Assembly: GCA_016297585.1 (NCBI GenBank)
Contig: JAEDGJ010000012.1
Span: 1 to 26,253, forward strand
Origin: Clostridiaceae bacterium
GTDB taxonomy: Bacteria; Bacillota; Clostridia; Oscillospirales; QAMX01
Length of the DNA: 26,253 bases
Direction: 5' to 3'
Positions 1-7,104 of the stretch are shown here, in pieces. Below the pieces are notes generated by a model, which was not told the origin of the DNA, ran no database searches, and saw nothing but the letters and a program-made list of their open reading frames with translations. Each line of letters opens with the position of its first letter. Position 1 is the stretch's first letter. Both the position numbers and the translations under genes were made by a program.

Positions 1-1
1 G

Positions 2-544
2 CAGCTCAACTTCAAAAAGAACCTCCGGACGGTGCTGGAGGCCGTCTCGCTGCTGCGGGGAGAGGGCGTGCGCTGTACGCTGGCGCTGGCGGGACAGGGT
101 CCGGACCGGGACGCTTTAAGGGAGCTTGCGCATACGCTCGGGCTGGAGCAAAACGTCCTTTTTACGGGGCATATCACGGACGCGGCGCTGCTGAGAGGCC
201 TATACCGCGCGGCGTCGCTGTTTGTGTTCCCGTCGCTGTACGATACGGCGGGACTCGTCGTGCGGGAGGCGGCGGTGATGGAGACGCCGTCCGTCGTGGT
301 GCGCGGTTCCGCGCCGGCGGAGGTCGTCGAGGACGGAAAAAACGGCTACTTATGCGAAAATACGGCGGAGAGCCTCGCTTATGTGATCGCGCACGCTTTG
401 GCGCATCCGGAGGAGCGGCGGATGGCCGGACGCGCGGCGCGGGAGACGATCCCGGTGCCGTGGGACGAGGTCATCGACCGCGCCGAGGCGCGCTATGAGG
501 AACTGATTTGCGAAAAAGGAGAGACACGGCATGGTAATGAATAA
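2..544 (+). CDS. GT4-family glycosyltransferase, C-terminal part (5' truncated)
   Basis: The reading frame is open to the left edge, and the first visible residues (QLNFKKNLRTVLEAV) already belong to the C-terminal nucleotide-sugar-binding Rossmann domain, so the start lies outside the window. The fragment has the typical GT4 layout: a glycine-rich strand (LALAGQGPDRDAL), VLFTGHI, then the donor-binding segment SLYDTAGLVVREAA, the TPSVVV strand and AEVVEDGKNGYL. The family transfers sugars from nucleotide donors to lipid or saccharide acceptors. The DTAGLVVREAA form resembles members that glycosylate diacylglycerol or envelope glycans, but the acceptor cannot be read from this part. The 3' end overlaps ybeY by 14 nt, so the two are probably co-transcribed. 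The fold is secure; the substrate is unknown. Confidence 0.88.
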   Translation, partial: QLNFKKNLRTVLEAVSLLRGEGVRCTLALAGQGPDRDALRELAHTLGLEQNVLFTGHITDAALLRGLYRAASLFVFPSLYDTAGLVVREAAVMETPSVVVRGSAPAEVVEDGKNGYLCENTAESLAYVIAHALAHPEERRMAGRAARETIPVPWDEVIDRAEARYEELICEKGETRHGNE

Positions 545-1109
545 CCGGATTCCGGTGCATACGGAAAAGCGCGGGCTCGGCGTATCGCTGAAGACGGTGC
601 GGCTGATCCAGGGCGCGGTGGAGGCGGCGCTGCTGTGCGAGGGCATGACGCTGCCGTGCGAGGTCGATGTGACGCTGACCGACGACGAGGGCATCCGCCG
701 CGTCAACCGCGAGCAGCGCGGCATCGACGCGGCGACGGACGTTTTAAGCTTCCCCGCGCTGTCGTTTCACGACGGGGAGGGAGAGCCGCAGGCGACGGAC
801 TTCGACCCGGAGACCGGCAGGCTGTTTCTGGGCGACGTGGTCATCAGCGTGGAGCGTGCCCGCGCGCAGGCGGAGGAATACGGCCACGGTATGCGCCGGG
901 AATGCGGCTTCCTGACCGTGCATTCGGTGCTGCATCTGCTGGGATACGACCATGTGGACGATGAGGAAAGACGCCGTCTGATGCGTGCGCATGAGGAGCA
1001 GATCCTCGCCGCGATGGGGCTTGGGCGCGAGGTCGTGCAGGATTCCTGGCCCGGACTTGCAAAAACGCCCTGCCGCCCGGCGTCCTGCGAAGAGGAAAGG
1101 AACGACTGA
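531..1109 (+). CDS. ybeY: YbeY, endoribonuclease / rRNA maturation factor
   Basis: This 192-residue protein has the YbeY zinc site: H131, H135 and H141 in HSVLHLLGYDH. It also has the family motif TDVLSFP and the strand LFLGDVVIS. YbeY is a cytoplasmic metal-dependent single-strand RNase needed for 16S rRNA 3'-end processing and late 30S quality control. GGAGAG sits about 7 nt before the ATG at 531; a second in-frame ATG at 537 would give nearly the same protein. Most family members have about 150-165 residues. Here roughly 30 extra residues follow the usual end near AAMGLGR; they are proline- and charge-rich, and I recognise no domain in them. The gene overlaps the upstream glycosyltransferase and is followed 4 nt later by a small cysteine-rich gene. 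Confidence 0.95.
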   Translation: MVMNNRIPVHTEKRGLGVSLKTVRLIQGAVEAALLCEGMTLPCEVDVTLTDDEGIRRVNREQRGIDAATDVLSFPALSFHDGEGEPQATDFDPETGRLFLGDVVISVERARAQAEEYGHGMRRECGFLTVHSVLHLLGYDHVDDEERRRLMRAHEEQILAAMGLGREVVQDSWPGLAKTPCRPASCEEERND

Positions 1110-1113
1110 GGGG

Positions 1114-1314
1114 ATGCTGTACCGAACGAATATGCCGCCGCGGTGCGCGACCTGCGCACGGGCGACAAGACTGGGCGAGCATGACATGCTGTGCCGCCGG
1201 TACGGCGTGGTATACGAAGAATACAAGTGCAAAAGGTATGTTTACGACCCGCTGAAGCGTATTCCGCCGCGTACGCCGCCCATTCCGGCCGGAAAAACGT
1301 ATTCTCTCGATTAA
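1114..1314 (+). CDS. Small four-cysteine (zinc-ribbon-like) protein
   Basis: This 66-residue protein starts at an ATG 4 nt after the ybeY stop, behind purine-rich sequence (AGGAAAGG and GAGGGG). Cys11, Cys14, Cys27 and Cys39 form a CxxC-x12-C-x11-C pattern that could bind one zinc ion. The pattern is followed by YVYDPLKRIPP. From memory, short proteins with this CxxC...C...C..F.YDPLKR layout recur in Clostridia, but I know of no assigned function. The tight spacing suggests translation coupled to ybeY, so a link with RNA or ribosome metabolism is possible but unproven. The C-terminal 15 residues are proline-rich and probably disordered. It has no signal peptide or membrane segment. Confidence 0.72.
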   Translation: MLYRTNMPPRCATCARATRLGEHDMLCRRYGVVYEEYKCKRYVYDPLKRIPPRTPPIPAGKTYSLD

Positions 1315-1382
1315 ATGACGCAAATACCGCCCGAATGGACAAAATAATCATCGGCGCCGCGTCTTTTTCAGTCAGAATTGTG

Positions 1383-1411
1383 TTGACAATCCCCCCGCTA
1401 TTTGGTACAAT
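1383..1411 (+). promoter_or_regulatory. Sigma-A promoter of the PEP carboxykinase gene
   Basis: A consensus -35 TTGACA (1383-1388) and a -10 TACAAT (1406-1411) are separated by exactly 17 bp. TGG directly before the -10 gives an extended -10. The predicted start site is near 1418, leaving a leader of about 40 nt with AGGAGG at 1440-1445. I see no clear cre or other operator. Confidence 0.85.
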
Positions 1412-1456
1412 GAAACCAGTAGCTCTTAAGTTTTGCCACAGGAGGAACAAAAGTTT

Positions 1457-3238
1457 ATGACCAAGAATCAGGCCGTTCTTTCATGGGTCAAGGAAATGAC
1501 GGACATGACGAAGCCCGACCGCATCGTGTGGATCGACGGCAGCGAGGAGCAGCTCGAGGCTCTGCGCGCCGAAGCGTGCTCCACCGGCGAGATCGTGAAG
1601 CTGAATCAGGAACTGCTGCCCGGCTGCTACTATCACCGTACCGCCGTCAACGACGTTGCGCGTGTGGAAGGACGTACCTTTATCTGCACCCCGACGAAGG
1701 AAGAAGCCGGCCCCACCAACAACTGGATGGCGCCCGACGAGATGTATGACAAGCTCTGGAAGCTCTACACCGGCTGCATGATGGGCCGCACCTGCTATGT
1801 GCTGCCGTACTCCATGGGCCCCGTCGGCTCCCCGTTTGCCAAGTACGGCATCGAGCTGACCGACTCCATCTATGTCGTTCTGAACATGAACATCATGACC
1901 CGCATCGGTCAGAAGGTTCTCGACGCGATGGGCGATGACCCCGGTTTCATCAAGGGTCTGCACGCCAAGGCCGACCTCGACGAGGAAAACCGCTATATCG
2001 TCCACTTCCCGCAGGACAACACCATCTGCTCCATCAACTCCGGTTACGGCGGCAACGTGCTGCTCGGTAAGAAGTGCTTCGCGCTGCGCATCGCGTCCTA
2101 CCTCGGCCGCAACGAGGGCTGGATGGCTGAGCATATGCTGATCCTCGGCATCGAGTATCCGGACGGCGACATCAAGTATATCACCGCGGCGTTCCCGTCT
2201 GCCTGCGGCAAGACGAACCTCGCCATGCTCATCCCGCCGGAGTACCTCCGCAAGAAGGGCTACAAGGTCTGGACCGTCGGCGACGACATCGCCTGGATCC
2301 GTGTCGGCGAGGACGGCCGTCTGTACGCGGTCAACCCCGAGAACGGCTTCTTCGGCGTCGCGCCCGGCACGAACGCGAAGTCCAACCCCAACGCGCTGGC
2401 TTCTACCCGCAAGGACACCATCTTCACCAACGTCGTCATGACGAAGGAAGGCGGCGTCTGGTGGGAGGGTCTCGATAAGAACCCGCCGCACGGCGTCAAC
2501 AACTGGAAGGGCGAGCCCTGGGATCCGGACGACGGCTCCAAGGGTGCGCATCCGAACTCCCGCTTCACCGCCCCGGCGGTCAACTGCCCCTGCCTGTCCT
2601 CCGAATTCGAGAATCCGAAGGGCGTGCCGATCTCCGCGATCGTCTTCGGCGGCCGCCGCGCCAAGACCGCTCCGCTGGTCTATCAGGCCCGCGACTGGAA
2701 CCACGGCGTGTTCGTCGGCTCCATCATGGCGTCCGAGACGACCGCTGCCGCTTCCGGCGCCGTCGGCGTTGTCCGCCGCGACCCGATGGCCATGCTGCCG
2801 TTCTGCGGCTACAACATGGGCGATTACTGGCAGCACTGGATCGACATGGGCAAGAAGATCAGCCAGCAGCCGAAGATCTTCAACGTCAACTGGTTCCGTC
2901 TTAACGAGAACGGCAAGTTCATGTGGCCGGGCTTCGGCGACAACATGCGCGTTCTGCTCTGGATTCTTGACCGCTGCGCGGGCAAGGTCGACGCCGTTGA
3001 GACCGAGATCGGCTATGTGCCGAAGGCCGAGGACATCGACCTCGAGGGTCTCGATTACACGATCGAGGGCGACCAGAAGTTCGACATCGACGCTCTGAAG
3101 AGCATCCTGACCGTCGAGAAGGACTGGTGGAAGGAAGACCTCGAGAGCATCAAGGCGTTCTACGGCAAGTTCGATCCGAAGAAGATCCCGCAGGAGCTGT
3201 GGGACGAACTCGCGAAGCTCGAGAAGAATCTGGCATAA
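1457..3238 (+). CDS. pckG: Phosphoenolpyruvate carboxykinase, GTP-type
   Basis: This 593-residue cytoplasmic enzyme interconverts oxaloacetate + GTP and PEP + CO2 + GDP. It belongs to the GTP family: the P-loop (kinase-1) FPSACGKTN near residues 245-253 contains the reactive cysteine typical of GTP enzymes. Kinase-2 is VGDDIAWIR near 273-281, and the guanine-side loop is FFGVAPGTN near 297-305. The N-terminal part has MTKPDRIVWIDGS and LPYSMGPVGSPF. The length matches the roughly 600-residue family. I chose the ATG at 1457 because AGGAGG (1440-1445) lies 11 nt before it; the in-frame TTG at 1433 lies upstream of that site. Codon use is strongly biased to C-ending codons, which fits high expression. 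It is monocistronic. In fermenting Clostridia the enzyme may run towards oxaloacetate as well as gluconeogenically. Confidence 0.97.
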   Translation: MTKNQAVLSWVKEMTDMTKPDRIVWIDGSEEQLEALRAEACSTGEIVKLNQELLPGCYYHRTAVNDVARVEGRTFICTPTKEEAGPTNNWMAPDEMYDKLWKLYTGCMMGRTCYVLPYSMGPVGSPFAKYGIELTDSIYVVLNMNIMTRIGQKVLDAMGDDPGFIKGLHAKADLDEENRYIVHFPQDNTICSINSGYGGNVLLGKKCFALRIASYLGRNEGWMAEHMLILGIEYPDGDIKYITAAFPSACGKTNLAMLIPPEYLRKKGYKVWTVGDDIAWIRVGEDGRLYAVNPENGFFGVAPGTNAKSNPNALASTRKDTIFTNVVMTKEGGVWWEGLDKNPPHGVNNWKGEPWDPDDGSKGAHPNSRFTAPAVNCPCLSSEFENPKGVPISAIVFGGRRAKTAPLVYQARDWNHGVFVGSIMASETTAAASGAVGVVRRDPMAMLPFCGYNMGDYWQHWIDMGKKISQQPKIFNVNWFRLNENGKFMWPGFGDNMRVLLWILDRCAGKVDAVETEIGYVPKAEDIDLEGLDYTIEGDQKFDIDALKSILTVEKDWWKEDLESIKAFYGKFDPKKIPQELWDELAKLEKNLA

Positions 3239-3251
3239 AAGCGATAAAATG

Positions 3252-3281
3252 GGCGGCGTATGCGAATACGCCGCCTTTTTT
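3252..3281 (+). terminator. Intrinsic terminator of pckG
   Basis: A perfect 10-bp stem (GGCGGCGTAT / ATACGCCGCC) with a GCGA tetraloop is followed directly by TTTTTT, 13 nt after the pckG stop codon. Confidence 0.93.
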
Positions 3282-3347
3282 CGCGATATAAATGCAAATG
3301 CATAGTTAAAAATGTGAACGCGCCCGAGAGATTATGAATTTTGACAC

Positions 3348-3376
3348 TTGTTTCCCGACCGATTTCCATGTATACT
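3348..3376 (+). promoter_or_regulatory. Probable promoter of the HPr-like gene
   Basis: TTGTTT (3348-3353) and TATACT (3371-3376) are 17 bp apart. A consensus TTGACA at 3341-3346 lies just upstream, but it is 24 bp from the -10 and so is probably not the functional -35. The predicted leader is about 60 nt. Confidence 0.6.
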
Positions 3377-3443
3377 AAGATAAAATGACATAGGTGTTTA
3401 TCAGTGGTTCCGTGCGTATCAAAATATGGGGGTGCGTTGCACA

Positions 3444-3701
3444 GTGTTTTCCAAATCTGTAGTCGTCGCGGGTCAGGTTGGCCTGTATGCGAAAGCTGCC
3501 ACGTCGTTCGTTCAGAAGGCCAACGAATTCAAGAGCACGATCTGGATTGAGAAGGACGAGCGTCGTGTCAATGCCAAGAGCCTTCTCGGCATCCTTTCCA
3601 TGGGTCTCGGCCGCAATACGGAGATGACCATCATTGCGGAGGGAAAGGACGAGCAGGAAGCGGTGGTCGCGCTCAGCGAGCTTGTCTCCGCGGGAGAATA
3701 A
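3444..3701 (+). CDS. HPr-family protein with Tyr15 in place of the PTS histidine (Crh-like)
   Basis: The GTG at 3444, about 10 nt after the G-rich site at 3428-3432, gives an 85-residue protein, the standard HPr length; an upstream in-frame ATG (3426) would overlap that site. With this start the HPr landmarks fall at their canonical numbers. The active-site loop reads VGLYAKAAT, so residue 15 is Tyr instead of the phosphoryl-accepting His, and residue 17 is Lys instead of Arg. Ser46 is kept in NAKSLLGILSMG, the site phosphorylated by HPr kinase in Bacillota. The protein therefore cannot carry phosphate as a PTS His-phosphocarrier but could be a regulatory HPr. The parallel is Bacillus Crh, where His15 is Gln and P-Ser46-Crh binds CcpA. 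It stands alone with no PTS neighbours. Fold sure; regulatory role inferred. Confidence 0.88.
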   Translation: MFSKSVVVAGQVGLYAKAATSFVQKANEFKSTIWIEKDERRVNAKSLLGILSMGLGRNTEMTIIAEGKDEQEAVVALSELVSAGE

Positions 3702-3747
3702 GCCCGTTTTTCGCGGGTTATTTGACCTGCGGAATGCAAAAATGAAG

Positions 3748-3784
3748 AATCCCCGGGAATGTGCAGGCATTCCCGGGGATTTTT
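3748..3784. terminator. Bidirectional intrinsic terminator between convergent genes
   Basis: A perfect 14-bp stem (3748-3761 / 3768-3781) with a 6-nt loop is followed on the plus strand by TTTTT then CTC. On the minus strand a T-rich tract follows. It can end both the HPr-like transcript and the convergent Gfo/Idh/MocA transcript, whose stop is at 3810. Confidence 0.9.
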
Positions 3785-3809
3785 CTCTTTATAGCGGACA
3801 AAGACCGGC

Positions 3810-5075
3810 TTAAAAGCACTCTTCACAGATCTCGTCGAGCGACCAGCGGTTCCGGGGCGCGGGTTCGCGGCGCACCCATTTGCCGCAGGTGAAATCGGGG
3901 AAGGGGATGGGCATCGAGCCCGTCGCGATCGACTGCTCGGACAGGCAGGTGACGGCCATCCACGCGGCGACGTCGTACACGTCGATCGGCGTGTTCTCAC
4001 CCGCGCGGACGGCGTCGAGGAACGCCTGAATGGCCAGCGAATCGATGCCGTCGTGCCCGCCGATGGGGTTGTCGCGGTAGGCCTGCCAGATCGGATGGTC
4101 GTATTTTTCGTAGTAGTCCTCGACCTTGTCCCAGTAGTGGACGTCGTAGGGGTTGCCGGCGGGGTCGATCTTGACCTCGTCGCGGGACATGCCCTCGATG
4201 TAGATGCCGTTCGCGTTTTCGAGCCAGATGCCGTGCGTGCCCTGTACGCGGCCGTTGCGGGAGTAGGGGCGGGGCAGCGAGATGCTGTGCGTCAGCGTGA
4301 CGGTCTCGCCGTTGGCGCATTTGATGACCGTGGTGATGACATCGCCCTGATTGAAGACGACGTCGGCCATGGGCTCGCCCGCGGCGGTCATTCTGCGGCG
4401 CTGCTCGGGCACGGAGCGGGACTTCGTGGCGGTGGACGTCAGCGAGACGAAGCGGTTGCCGCGGTTGATGCGGAGGATCTTCGCGATGGGGCCGAGCTCG
4501 TGCGTCGGATACAGCTCGCCGTTGCGGTGCAGGTTGTGATAGGCGCGCTCCTCGCCGGTGGACTCGAAGATCGCGAGGCGGTCGCGCAGGTTGTGCTCAT
4601 AGCCGCCCTCGCAGTAGATGAGCTCGCCGAAGAGCCCCTTGCGCACCAGGTTGAGCACCAGCATCTCGTTGCGGGCATAGCAGCAGTTCTCGAGCATCAT
4701 GCAGGGCTTCTTCGTGCGCTCGTAGGCGTGGATCAGCTGCCACAGCTCCTCGATCGCCGCGGCGCCGCCGACTTCGATCGCGACGTACTTGCCCGCTTCC
4801 ATGCAGTCGGCGGCGATCGTCAGATGCGAGTTCCACGAGGTCGGCGCGAAGACGGCCTCCAGCTCGTCCATCGCGAGCATGTCGTGGTAATCGGTAAAGG
4901 CACGCGGCGCGGGGCGTCCGTTTTTCTCGAAAATGCCGAGGATCTTTTTGATCGGCTCCTCGTAAAGATCGCAGACGGCGATGACCTCGACGTCCTTGAG
5001 CGCGAAGAACGAGGCAAGCAGCACCTCCGCGCGGGGCCCGAGGCCGATAATGCCGACTTTTACAGTTCTGCTCAT
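3810..5075 (-). CDS. Gfo/Idh/MocA-family protein, GH109-like
   Basis: This 421-residue protein has an N-terminal Rossmann fold (VGIIGLGPRAE, G8/G11/G13) for tightly bound NAD(P), then the Gfo/Idh/MocA alpha/beta domain. The canonical catalytic EKP lysine is absent (IEVGG instead). The middle region reads CMMLENCCYARNEM, then GELIYCEGGYEHNLRD, then RNGELYPTHELGP. These I associate with GH109 glycosidases, which cleave alpha-N-acetylgalactosamine by an NAD-dependent oxidation/elimination cycle and often lack the EKP lysine. No signal peptide is visible, so it should act on intracellular or imported sugar. I prefer ATG 5075; ATG 5087 lies directly against the purine-rich AAAAAAGG and leaves no room for a ribosome site. 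It is downstream of yebC but separated by a hairpin, with no obvious promoter. GH109 activity is an inference; a plain sugar dehydrogenase is possible. Confidence 0.85.
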   Translation of the reverse strand: MSRTVKVGIIGLGPRAEVLLASFFALKDVEVIAVCDLYEEPIKKILGIFEKNGRPAPRAFTDYHDMLAMDELEAVFAPTSWNSHLTIAADCMEAGKYVAIEVGGAAAIEELWQLIHAYERTKKPCMMLENCCYARNEMLVLNLVRKGLFGELIYCEGGYEHNLRDRLAIFESTGEERAYHNLHRNGELYPTHELGPIAKILRINRGNRFVSLTSTATKSRSVPEQRRRMTAAGEPMADVVFNQGDVITTVIKCANGETVTLTHSISLPRPYSRNGRVQGTHGIWLENANGIYIEGMSRDEVKIDPAGNPYDVHYWDKVEDYYEKYDHPIWQAYRDNPIGGHDGIDSLAIQAFLDAVRAGENTPIDVYDVAAWMAVTCLSEQSIATGSMPIPFPDFTCGKWVRREPAPRNRWSLDEICEECF

Positions 5076-5131
5076 GAGCGGTTCCATCCTTTTTTCGTTT
5101 GTTCACAGCGTCCGGCGTCTTGCAGACCCCG

Positions 5132-5171
5132 GAAAAGCAAAGGATAACCACACGGCGCCGCGCGGTTATCC
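5132..5171 (-). terminator. Probable terminator of yebC
   Basis: Read on the minus strand, GGATAACC and GGTTATCC (5164-5171 / 5142-5149) form an 8-bp stem closing a GC-rich, partly self-complementary loop. TTTGCTTTT follows. The T-tract is interrupted, so read-through into the downstream Gfo-family gene is likely. Confidence 0.55.
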
Positions 5172-5179
5172 CGGATATG

Positions 5180-5917
5180 TTATTCTTCCCAGTTGTGCCA
5201 GATGTTCTGGACGTCGTCGTTGTCCTCGAGCAGCTCGATCATCTTCTCCATCTTCTGGACGTCCTCCTCGCTGTCGAGGTGCACCGTGTTCTGCGGCACC
5301 ATGGCGACTTCGGCGGAGATGAAGGAGTAGCCAAGGCCCTCGAGCGCTTCCAGAACGGCGGAGAAATCGTCGGGGGCGGTGTAGATGTCGAAGACGTCGT
5401 CCTCGGCGACGAAGTCCTCGGCGCCGGCGTCGACGGCCTGCATCATCAGCTCGTCCTCGTCGACAGGCCCTTCGTTTAAGCCCTCGGCGCGGTCGACGAT
5501 CAGCACGCCCTGCTCCTTGAACTGCCAGGAGACGCAGCCGTTGGCGCCCATGCCGCGGCCGTACTTATCGAAGGCGTGACGGACGTCGGCGGCGGTGCGG
5601 TTCTTGTTGTCGGTCAGCGTCTCGACGATGACGGCGATGCCGGCGGGGCCGTAGCCCTCGTAGTTCATCGCGACGTAATCCTCGGCGCCCGCGCCCTCGG
5701 CCTTTGCGAGCATCCGGTTGATGTTGTCGTTGGGGACGTTGTTGGCCTTCGCCTTGGCGATGATGTCACGCAGCTTGGTATTGGAAACGGGGTTCGCGCC
5801 GCCGTTCTTTACCGCAAGAGCGATCTCGCGTCCGATTTTGGTAAAGATCTTTGCACGCTTGGCGTCGGTGCCTTCCTTTTTGCGCTTGATGTTATTCCAT
5901 TTGGAATGTCCGGACAT
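5180..5917 (-). CDS. yebC: YebC/PmpR-family protein
   Basis: This 245-residue protein begins with the family signature MSGHSKWNNIKRKKEGTDAK, followed by AKIFTKIGREI and the conserved helix KAKANNVPNDNINRML. It then has the acidic domains 2 and 3 (GYGPAGIAVIVETLTDN). Length and start are standard; AAAAGGAG lies about 8 nt before the ATG. The family was long annotated as a DNA-binding regulator (PmpR in Pseudomonas). More recent work, and the mitochondrial homologue TACO1, point to a ribosome-associated factor that relieves stalling at proline runs. Nothing in the sequence decides between these. It is transcribed from its own promoter (5980-6009). Confidence 0.96.
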   Translation of the reverse strand: MSGHSKWNNIKRKKEGTDAKRAKIFTKIGREIALAVKNGGANPVSNTKLRDIIAKAKANNVPNDNINRMLAKAEGAGAEDYVAMNYEGYGPAGIAVIVETLTDNKNRTAADVRHAFDKYGRGMGANGCVSWQFKEQGVLIVDRAEGLNEGPVDEDELMMQAVDAGAEDFVAEDDVFDIYTAPDDFSAVLEALEGLGYSFISAEVAMVPQNTVHLDSEEDVQKMEKMIELLEDNDDVQNIWHNWEE

Positions 5918-5979
5918 TAGAAAAAACTCCTTTTCGCATATCTCAACCCGAAACGCGGGCGCTTACACAGACTGGTTTT

Positions 5980-6009
5980 ATTGTAACACAGAGAAAACGG
6001 GGCTGTCAA
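5980..6009 (-). promoter_or_regulatory. Sigma-A promoter of yebC
   Basis: On the minus strand a consensus TTGACA (6004-6009) and TACAAT (5980-5985) are separated by 18 bp. It lies about 60 nt upstream of the yebC start, within the 197-nt gap between yebC and the uridine-kinase-like gene. I see no clear terminator for the upstream operon in that gap. Confidence 0.8.
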
Positions 6010-6114
6010 GTCTCAAGACGGACTAAATAAACGGCAGATGGGGATTCGGAGCGTACAAAACCGCCAAAAACGTGTTTTCCGCTCTCTTTTGCCGGGGAAA
6101 ACGGCGAAAAAACG

Positions 6115-7080
6115 TTACCGCGCGTCCTCCGCCGCATCGGGCAGCCCGAGGCCGCCCATAAACTCGCGCAGGATGGACGACGCGGGCACGCAGGACGGCG
6201 AAAGCGGCGCAAAGAGCGACATCGCGTCGGGAAGCCGCGCCATGCGGAGCTCGCCCAGTGCGGTGCGGTCGAGCGAAGAGACCGCCTCCTGCATCAGCGG
6301 CGCGAGGAGATTGACCTCGTAGTCGAAGGCCGTGTCGATCATGATCTGCGCGCGGGTCTTGAAGGGCATGATATACGCCTTCTCGCCGCGCCGGACGTCC
6401 GGCCAGCGCGCCAGCGGATGGGAGAGCGTGGTGTTGCGGAACAGGCTGTCGCGAAGCCCGCGCCGCAGAAAGCGGATCCAGTCCGGACGGAAGATGACGT
6501 GCGTCTCGTCGCGGATGCGCATCCGGGCGCTGATGTAGATCGTGATGGGATGACAGGAGGTCTTCGTATAGATCGCGCTGTTGAGCGCGTGGATGCCCTC
6601 GAAGATCACGACCTCGTCGCGCCCTAAGCGGATGGACTTTTCCGAGGGAAGGCGCGTGCCCGTCTTGAAGTCGAAGCGGGGCAGCTCGATCTCCTCGCCG
6701 CGTCCGAGCGCGTCGAGATGCGCCGACAGCAGCGGCAGGTCGACGCGGTCCGGGGACTCCCAGTCGATCGAAAGGTCGGAGCGGTCGAGCGGCAGGAAGT
6801 AGTCGTCCAGCTCGACGGTGTGCGTCTCGACGCCGTCGCGCTCCATCGCCTCGGCGAGCCGCTTGGCGGTGGTGGTCTTGCCGGAGCCGGAGGGGCCCGC
6901 GAGCAGGACGACGGAACGGGTCGTCGTCAGGATATGCCGGGCGACGTCGTCGATGGTATGATTATACAGCGCCTCGCAATGCTCGACAAAGCCCGCCGGA
7001 TCCGTGCGGACCTGAGCGTTGATCTCGTTTAAGGATTGGAAATTGCGGTAGGAGCTGGTGTTGGCAATACGGTTTTGCAT
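6115..7080 (-). CDS. Uridine kinase-family nucleoside kinase
   Basis: This 321-residue P-loop kinase has Walker A GPSGSGKTT at residues 62-70, then LDDYF (91-95), which matches the DD(F/Y) substrate/Mg motif of uridine kinases. VVIFEGIHAL is the Walker B strand. RMRIRDETHVIFRPDWIRFLRR resembles the lid region. The family phosphorylates uridine or cytidine to the monophosphate. An N-terminal segment of about 55 residues and a long C-terminal helical part make it larger than a classical Udk (about 210 residues), as in the clostridial 'nucleoside kinase' group. The substrate is not certain; phosphoribulokinase-like activity is the main alternative. It starts 24 nt after hemZ and is probably the last gene of the recJ operon. 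The ribosome site (GGGA) is weak. Confidence 0.85.
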   Translation of the reverse strand: MQNRIANTSSYRNFQSLNEINAQVRTDPAGFVEHCEALYNHTIDDVARHILTTTRSVVLLAGPSGSGKTTTAKRLAEAMERDGVETHTVELDDYFLPLDRSDLSIDWESPDRVDLPLLSAHLDALGRGEEIELPRFDFKTGTRLPSEKSIRLGRDEVVIFEGIHALNSAIYTKTSCHPITIYISARMRIRDETHVIFRPDWIRFLRRGLRDSLFRNTTLSHPLARWPDVRRGEKAYIMPFKTRAQIMIDTAFDYEVNLLAPLMQEAVSSLDRTALGELRMARLPDAMSLFAPLSPSCVPASSILREFMGGLGLPDAAEDAR

Positions 7081-7104
7081 GGCGAATCCCTTTCGGAAAA
7101 TGAG

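Noticed and set aside
1433..1456. TTG at 1433 as start of pckG
   Set aside because: It lies upstream of the AGGAGG site at 1440-1445, which positions the ATG at 1457.
3341..3346. Consensus TTGACA as -35 of the HPr-like gene
   Set aside because: It is 24 bp from the TATACT -10, too far for sigma-A. TTGTTT at 3348 has a 17-bp spacing instead.
3426..3443. ATG at 3426 as start of the HPr-like gene
   Set aside because: It overlaps the G-rich ribosome site. The GTG at 3444 gives the standard 85-residue HPr with residues 15 and 46 in register.
3702..3724. Weak hairpin just after the HPr-like gene (GCCCG / CGGG around TTTTTCG)
   Set aside because: Short, imperfect stem with no T-tract after it; the strong hairpin at 3748-3781 is the real terminator.
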